Shown piece after piece: positions 56,830-64,000 of a stretch of 64,000 bases of DNA. Source of the stretch: Owenia fusiformis (Eukaryota; Annelida; Polychaeta; Sabellida; Oweniidae). Numbering within the stretch: position 1 is the first letter of the stretch; each line of letters opens with the position of its first letter. The DNA is taken from the NCBI GenBank assembly GCA_903813345.2, contig CAIIXF020000001.1, positions 20,045,915 through 20,109,914 of the forward strand, given 5' to 3'. The notes under the pieces are model-generated. The model made no database searches. It was not told the origin of the DNA and saw only the letters and a list, made by a program, of their open reading frames with translations. Both the position numbers and the translations under genes were made by a program.

Positions 56830-59800
56830 GGATCACCTGGGTCTAACTAATTCAACAAATTGAGAATATATCTTGCAGTGGAGAGACAATGTTAAGACCA
56901 TGGGGGAACTGAGATGTCTCGGGGTCTCGGGGACAAAAACTCAAATCAGGACTTTTGCTTTAAGTCAAATTAATCAAAAGTAGTATAAAGAGTGAAATGA
57001 AAAATATCATGTTATTCTGATGTGATTTAATTGAAAACTCATGTACATAACTTTAGATTTAGCATCTAAATTATTTATTTTAAGTTGCAGAAAACAGCAA
57101 GAGTTCTGTTGATTTTAGTGCTATAGGTCATCATGAATGGTGTTCTGTTTTTCACATCATCTGCTTCTATAAAGAGGACTACTCAAATTGGAATCATTGT
57201 AAATTTACATACTGACAAGAATGCAAGATTTTTAAGTGTTACTGCATTTTAATTTTTGCATATTAAATATTCAAGGTAGAGTTATGTTGATTGTGATATA
57301 AGGGAGAGGGGAAAGGAAATTGGTTTATGACCAGTAGATCTGAAATGCTTTAAAGGAGACACCCCGTGAAGAATGATTAATGTTATAGAAAAAATTCAAA
57401 AGAGAACAGTGATAATGATAAATATATATTCTGCATGAGTCTCAGTGGAACATATTCAAAATATAGTGAATAAAAAAGAATGTTTATTTTATACATCGTT
57501 ATATCAACTGGGAAATGACTGCCATATTAGAAAAGGTAATATGTTTTCTCTTAGCAATTTGGAAATAATAAAATTAAATATCATACGAGAGAATGTTTAT
57601 GTTCATTTATTTTTTATTATATACAATGCTATGAGCTGGTTGATGTATAAAGAAATATGTGGAGGATGGACTTGCGTGATTTATATGGGGAATGCCAATG
57701 TCTCGCTAAATAAACTTACAAACAGCAAAATGGTTTCCACTCTTAGACAAGTTGGTGAAAATTGCAGGCCGTATTATTCTTTTTATAGAAAATTTGGTTT
57801 ATTTTACAGATGGCAATTTTAATCTATCCTTTCTAAAAGTTTCTGGGAGTTCCCTTTGTAAATGACAAATAGTAACAACTTTCATTCATTAAAAAAATTA
57901 GGATAATATTCCCCATTGAATTACAATATAATATGATGATCTTTAATCCAGCCAACTAACAACTGCGGAATTGTACTGGCTTTGCAGGGTATGTAATCGT
58001 TGACCCGACATAACAAACAACATTGGTTCATTTCTTTCAAAGAAATTTATTCACTTCACCATAAGTATGAGAAACAAGAAATGTGTTGCAGTGAAATATA
58101 CCTCATTGAATTTCACTGTCCCTACAAACCCTAATTTACCAGCAGAAACAACATATTATATCCCATAATAGTCAAGTTTCTACTAGCAACAAGGTTAAAG
58201 CAGGCCATGTTTTTTACAACTCAATAAATGACAAGTTGTCCAAGAAGATGATACATTACAAACAGTACATACCATTCAACTAGATTCAAATTAATTGTAA
58301 TATTATGTCTGTTGTTACTTCATATTATACTTAACATATGGGCCAATCTTGATTATAATTTTCAAACTAATAAACAAAATAGACTTTTCTTGAGAAAATA
58401 TAATGAGACAAGAGTGTGTAATAATCTGTCTGAATTGGATATAACAAGACAAACAAAGTGTCCAAAAAGTAATGAGATCATATGTTTCTCAATACTTTTA
58501 GAACACCCTGTAAATAGAACAGAGATGTGCAATTCTGGCTAAAATATATTATCTACCATACCATTTTATAAATTTACATATGAATTGAATTGTACATTCA
58601 TGAATCTGAACTGTTTTCAAATATTCTAATATTTCAACATGACTGCAATTCATCTTTCAATAATGCTTTGTTCAAATGTTTCTGGGTCACCCTGTGATCC
58701 AGGTGTACGCAGGTTAACATGCAACCTGTCCTAATACATACGACCTATCTGGGCATATCATGACATCAATATGCAGAGTGAATTAACCACCTGGCTATTT
58801 CACTCAGCCTACCAAATGACTCGGCAATGCACATAGGTGATGTTATGTTCTAACCATTATACAATATTTCATTAGATGCTGTAGAATAAATATTGGAATA
58901 AATTCACAACCATTTATTGTGTCATCTGAATAGGTTAACAATACATTTTTCTGAGTAAACTTTAGATAATGCTATTCTAATATAAGAAGAAGTTTCCACT
59001 ATGTCTGAAGAAAATTTTCAACTCACTTTATGTACACAAGCATAAATAAGATAATGGTATAAAAACGGACGGTTATAAAGTACTACTCTATACAAGTATG
59101 GCTGCATATACCATATATATATATAAAATACATTATAATGTACCATGTAAGATATTGGTTTTTTCATTTACATTTTATGGATACATTATATAATGCAAGT
59201 AAAACATCCTATATTACCCTTACTGGAATCCGTTGTTAAAACTGATAAACATAAAAATTAATTTATTGTCTATACATATTAACAATTTTCTAGCTTATGG
59301 ATTTCAACTGATGTACATAATAATGTTGATTTAAAAATTATTAAATAACTGTGTAGAAAATACCAAAACCCAAAAGTAATTAAAATGTAATTATGTGAAA
59401 ATGCTAACAGGTGCTATGAATGGATTAAAATAATAATATTAATTATTATTCTATACTCAAAACTCATGACTTAAATTCACACATGTAACAAGAAATCACA
59501 ATTGATAACGTCCTTATATAAACTTCTTGCGGCGTTTTACTTACTTTTATTATGTATACTGTACATTGTTTGGTAAGGTTTAACTCAGGTAAATTAAGGG
59601 CACTGATTATGATCAACAATCTAGATTTACAAATGTCCTTTTATTAAGAGGATCACATCACTACAATCGATCTAGCATCGTTCCAAACATATACAGAATA
59701 TATTCGATTAAATAGAAGTGAAAACATCTTACACAAGATAAGCTGGTCATTCGTCCAACCTTTTTTATTTTTCATTTATACTAAGGAACCTATTCGCCAA

Positions 59801-61694
59801 TACTAGATAATAATAATAATATACACAATTTCTTTGAGATCTCTATTGTACGAGTCCAGCATACAATAGCATAAGATTTACATTACATTCATTGATCTTA
59901 AACCTCTACCTACATGCACATAGAGTTAGGTTTAAACAGGGGTTCCCAGCCTGTTTACAGTCGTATTACATGTATAGCTCTTTACATGTAAGGTAGTTTT
60001 TTTCTTGATCTGTAATAAAAGATTCCTTCAGTATATGAGTCCGGCGAATGTTGAAATGTACTATAGGAGACATGTTTAAATGTATTGTAGGAAACATGTA
60101 GTAATGTAGTGTAGGAGACCTGTTGAAGTGTTTTGTAGGAGACGTTTCATGTTGAAATGTATTCTTGGAGACATGCTTATGTTGAAATGTATTGTAGGAG
60201 ACATGTGTCATATTGAAATGTACTGTAGGAGACATGTTTATATCGAAATGTACTGTAGGAGACATGCTTCATGTTGAAATGTTCTGTAGGAGACATGTTT
60301 ATATCAAAATGTACTGTAGGAGACATGTTTATATCAAAATGTACTATAGGAGACATGTTTCATGCTGAAATGTATTGTTGGAGACATGTTCACAGTAAAA
60401 TTTACACTACAAAACATAACATGTTTCAAGCTGATGCTTACATATTGAGGCGTTTTTATCTTTAAAATGCAATGTTAACTGTTAAGCGAGGAGTCCTTAA
60501 ATGTGCTTTATGAACATACATGTTTACTTATTAATTTTAAGAGACACACTTTAGATGAACTATGACAGATATAATCATGTACTTGTGTAATTTTGCAATA
60601 CATTTCTTGGATATTAAGTTGAAGACATAATGGAGGCCGTCAATTATAAGTTTAATGTTAAAATCGATTAAATCGAATGGAATTGAAGTTACAAAAGAAA
60701 GACATGTAACTACAAACTAGTAACTTCACTCAGTATAAGATATGCAGTTGAATATTTTAAAAACAGGAATTTGGAGGAAATCTCTTTCTTCAGTGATACA
60801 TTGTACATCTGCAAAAAATTTTAAAAGTATAAAGGTATAATGATATTTACATTACATTATAACATTATAAAAGCCATGTTGTTCTTCCACCATTATGAAA
60901 TTCATTATTCTACTGATAACCAAAACTTTCTAACTGAAACATATTTTAAACATTTTTGGAAAATTATCCCATATTGTGATTTGTCTAAAGGTTATGATCT
61001 TAAGTATAAGGCAGTACAGTGCACTGTAGCTTATGAATCTCTTTAACTGGCATTATGCTGTTGAGCCTACAAGCTGGGACCATATTTTAGTCTACATCCT
61101 TTTCTTTGTTTCTAGCTATGTTCATGATGAGTTGTTCACCTTGAAAGGTTCCATTGATTCTAAGATGGAATTCCTTTAATCATGGGTTCCACTTTGAAAA
61201 GCTCCATTAATCATGAGATGGATTTCCTTCAACTGTGGGTTCCAGAGTAAAAAGACCAATTAAGGGAATTCCTTAAATCTCAGGCTCCGTTATTTAGATT
61301 GGATCGGTGAATGTTGAATATTGTATTATGCTTCAGGCCCCTTTTAACTGGTACTGTACATTAACAAGTGACTAGTATATGTAGTGTTTCTCATATGTAG
61401 ATGGAAATAATGAGACTATATTACAATGCGCCATGTCTATCTGAAACCAAAGTACACATTCCATTAATCACTTTAATGAAAAAAATGTATTAATACACAC
61501 ATCTCAGAAGGCAATTGCAAATCTATGTACAGATTATGTACATTTTTTAACCTGTGATACCAGACATATATGCAGTGATAGCTATACATTTATGAAAATA
61601 TTAAGTTGTTTTTTCTTTGAAATTAATCATACATACATTTATAGATCTACTTTTTCATGAATGGAAAAACAATGTTTGTTACCTTCTACCTCTG
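56830..61694. other. Region between convergent YME1L and DGK genes
   Basis: Must contain the YME1L 3' UTR (candidate hexamers ATTAAA 57262-57267 and AATAAA 57469-57474) and, on the other strand, the DGK 3' UTR. A 125-codon AT-rich frame at 57445-57822 has no family resemblance or splice context and is not called. The minisatellite at 60045-60400 is the only clear structure. Confidence 0.45.
60045..60400. repeat. ~30-38 bp minisatellite, about ten copies
   Basis: The unit is TGAAATGTACTGTAGGAGAC followed by ATGTTTATATC or ATGCTTCATGT, with variants. The right part is more regular than the left. Open frames on both strands are by-products. Confidence 0.85.
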
Positions 61695-63414
61695 TCAATG
61701 TCTGAAGAAGTTGAATAATGAGTTCTTTTTGTTTGATGGCAGGGCCATTACCATTGGTACCTTGTTTTTATGTGTGATGGAAATCTAAAAACACAAAAAT
61801 CGTAACTTATACAATACATGGGATTAACATATTTAAAGTTAGTATCAGATCTAGCGAACAACCTTAGAACTGTTTCATTTCTATGTTTGGCTCATATCAT
61901 GCCTTGTCATGTCTATTTTCTAAAAATTCCAAAAGTGTGAACTTTATTTATATGTATGGGGAAATTTTAAACATTAATCCCCCCATTTTTGCACTTTGAA
62001 TCTCTCTCTCTCTCTCTTTGCACCAATCTATAAAATATTGTGGATCTTTTGGGAGATATTATATTTGAGATCATAGGGAATACATTAAGATCAATTGAAT
62101 ATGTTGATTGCAATTTAGCGTGGGATTCAGAGTGAAAATTACGACACTGTTAGGATACTAATGTTATTCAATGATTCAAGTGAAATACAGACTTTCTCAG
62201 GCAGAATATTTTCTATATTTCACTTGAATCAGGACTTTTGCTAGATATCTCACGGTTGTCTTATCTGATTAGCATTGCCATTGAATATCGCCAGATATCC
62301 CACGACATGTGACCCGGTTTTGACCAATCATACTGTCGCTAGCTAGATAGTGATATAATAATGAACAAATATTTCACTCTATTGAGGTGAATACCTGTAC
62401 ATCTTTCACAAGTGATATTCCACGAAGCCCGAAGGGCAAGTGGAATATCACCTTGTGAAAGTGCTACAGGTATTCACCGAAAATAGAGTGAAATATTTGT
62501 TTTATTATATCACCGTCTAGCTAAACATCCCTAATATTATTAAGTCATAGGTTAACATTGAAATACATTGAATCTACTCGGTTCGTCTGCCATTTTGACT
62601 TACACTGAACGAAAACAAATTCTTTGAAAATTCCCGGGAGCGTGGGATATCGCTAGATATCTCACGGTTGTCTTATCTGATTAGCATTGCCATTGAATAT
62701 CGCCAGATATCCCACGACATGTGACCCGGTTTTGACCAATCATACTGTCGCTAGCTAGATAGTGATATAATAACTTAAATTATTCTAAGTTCAATATAAA
62801 TATCACACCAACACTTCATGTCACACCCTGTATACTTACAGTACATGGAGGCTGCATCCATGGTTCCCCATCTATTTGCATGGGCAATCTTTTTCTGGTC
62901 CTGAAATGTTACAAAGTACTCCATGTATATGATTCAGAAAATCCTTTTTTGTTTCACTATAAGACACAATATGAATCGTGATTCATGAAAATGAATTTAT
63001 TTCAAGGTTAGAATATTCATATTAACCGCATTGTAAAACTATGCAATGACATGATTTATCAAAAGACTTCTTAAAAAACTACCACCAAACAAGATTGCTG
63101 AATGAATGAACTGCACAACATCTTTATCCTCATGTGTAGCACATGTGTGAATTAAAGAAAATAGATAAATGGTTTTTCGAGAATCGTGACGACAAAAAAT
63201 TAGGATTTCAATAAAAATAAAGCCACCTATTTTCAAAGATAAACCTTTTTAGAAAGGCCCTGCCCACTTATATTGAGAATGATGTTTGTTTACCTGATTA
63301 CAACTTGTGAACATTGTGCAAGCCTCTTCCCTGAGCTTCTCATTCCTGTCTTCACTTGGGCTGCATGCATTGCACTCTCCAGCCCCACAACCTCTATCAA
63401 CTGGTCACCAATAT
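61695..63414 (-). CDS. Type I diacylglycerol kinase, last three exons (partial; continues past the right edge)
   Basis: Exons on the minus strand: 63294-63414, 62840-62900, 61695-61784 (stop 61695-61697); phases join exactly. Diacylglycerol kinases phosphorylate diacylglycerol to phosphatidic acid. The piece seen is the end of the accessory catalytic domain: [30 protein letters not shown], then [16 protein letters not shown] and [16 protein letters not shown], ending [20 protein letters not shown] followed by ITHKN is the signature of DGKA/DGKB/DGKG, and VVIRT before it is closest to DGKB/DGKG as I remember them. EF-hands, C1 domains and the ATP-binding part lie outside the window. The acceptor of the 63294-63414 exon is embedded in a minisatellite. 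Confidence 0.9.
62001..62020. repeat. (TC)n microsatellite
   Basis: An uninterrupted CT run in the last DGK intron. Confidence 0.9.
62240..62773. mobile_element. Repeat element with terminal hairpin, copy 2 (full copy preceded by a partial copy)
   Basis: 62364-62773 nearly duplicates 24781-25208, lacking small internal stretches. Directly before it, 62240-62362 is the last ~120 bp of another copy (GCTAGATATCTCACGGTTGT ... AGTGATATAATAATG), so two units are joined head to tail. In the DGK intron between the last two exons. Confidence 0.9.
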
Positions 63415-63785
63415 CTAAAAGAAAACAATCAATTGATCATCAATATCTAAAACAAGCCAATCAACTGGTCACCAATATCTAAAAGAAAACAAAGCAATCA
63501 ATTGATCATCGGTATCTAAAACAAGCCAATCAACTGGTCACCAATATCTAAAAGAAAACAAAGCAATCAAGTGATCATCAGTATCTAAAACAAGCCAATC
63601 AACTCGTCATCAATAGCTAAAACAAATCTATCAACTGGTCATCAATATCTAAAACAAACAAATCAACAGGTCATCAACATCTTAAACAAATCAATCAACT
63701 GGTTAATATATAAAACAAACATATCAACTGGCCATCAATATCTAAAACAAACCAATCAACTGGTCAATGCATAAAACAAACCAAC
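63395..63785. repeat. ~32-bp minisatellite that includes a DGK exon's splice acceptor
   Basis: About 11-12 units of CAATCAACTGGTCATCAATA + TCTAAAACAAGC with variants. The first unit overlaps the coding exon 63294-63414. Read on the minus strand each unit is TTTTAG|ATATTGRTGACCAGT, i.e. the real acceptor and the first ~16 nt of the exon. See findings. Confidence 0.9.
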
Positions 63786-64000
63786 ATGTATCAGATCTTT
63801 GTTTTATTTAGTGCAATAACTCAGATGCGAGTGGGTGGTTACCAGTTTCACCACCAGATGGCTCGTTGGGTCACATTCATTGTTGGTGTAGTAGTAAGTT
63901 CCCCCTAACTTAAATATTCATCTGTTAGTGGTTCAATTTTCAAATCACCCTTATGTATCTAATAGTTATGCAAATCAAAATATGTCCAGTAATAGAAAAT
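63786..64000. other. End of window inside a DGK intron
   Basis: No DGK exon recognised. A stretch at about 63812-63890 is relatively GC-rich and open in two frames; it looks more like the end of a repeat than an exon. Confidence 0.35.

Noticed and set aside
57445-57822. 125-codon plus-strand open frame downstream of YME1L
   Set aside because: AT-rich composition, no recognisable domain, no splice context, lies in expected 3' UTR/intergenic DNA.
60045-60400. CRISPR-like array
   Set aside because: Direct tandem units without unique spacers, eukaryotic context.
63395-63785. CRISPR-like array
   Set aside because: Units are contiguous and variable with no spacers, in a eukaryotic intron; a minisatellite.
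63812-63890. Possible short exon near the right edge
   Set aside because: Open in more than one frame, matches no DGK sequence in either strand, and resembles the end of a repeat.

Overview
This is a 64-kb piece of an AT-rich animal nuclear genome. The genes are interrupted by GT-AG introns, each codes for a conserved metazoan protein, and there is no operon structure. Introns and spacers are full of foldback/MITE-like elements, minisatellites and decayed non-LTR retrotransposon pieces. The gene set (NIM1K, UBE2U, FDX2, DCAF15, YME1L and a type I diacylglycerol kinase) together with the repeat style suggests a marine invertebrate, perhaps a lophotrochozoan such as a mollusc or brachiopod. That placement is inference; the sequence does not settle it.

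Layout, left to right. 855-8603 (-): NIM1-like Ser/Thr kinase, three coding exons, 421 aa, with a possible 5' noncoding exon near 12763. 8604-17115: spacer with several inverted-repeat elements, a reverse-transcriptase relic, an 88-bp direct duplication, a hAT-like MITE with perfect 8-bp target duplications, and an NRF1/ETS-type promoter signature near 14238. 17116-21237 (+): UBE2U-like ubiquitin-conjugating enzyme, nine coding exons, 345 aa. 24064-31404 (-): mitochondrial ferredoxin FDX2, six exons, 177 aa. 32335-42976 (-): DCAF15, substrate receptor of the CUL4-DDB1 ubiquitin ligase, twelve exons, 709 aa, with a roughly 162-bp satellite in one intron. 42977-45320: spacer with non-LTR retrotransposon relics. 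45321-56829 (+): YME1L, the mitochondrial i-AAA protease, nineteen exons per transcript, 728 aa. 61695-63414 (-), running off the right edge: the last three exons of a type I diacylglycerol kinase.

The most notable observation is in YME1L. The 93-nt exon that carries the AAA+ substrate-gripping pore loop 1 is present twice in tandem (51887-51979 and 52207-52299). The copies have equal length and the same 1-1 phase, and each has its own splice sites. They encode 23/31 identical residues, but 16 of those 23 codons differ synonymously, so both copies look old and selected. One gives a Tyr pore loop (MYVG) and the other a Phe pore loop (MFVG). This is the layout of a mutually exclusive exon pair that would let one gene make two i-AAA proteases with different pore chemistry. 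A 12-bp perfect RNA stem lies in the 227-nt intron between them.

Two genes act in mitochondria (YME1L in inner-membrane proteostasis, FDX2 in Fe-S cluster/heme synthesis) and two in ubiquitin signalling (UBE2U, DCAF15). Nothing in the sequence shows that the neighbours are co-regulated. All exon models come from reading splice signals, phase and remembered family conservation; no transcript data or database search was available.
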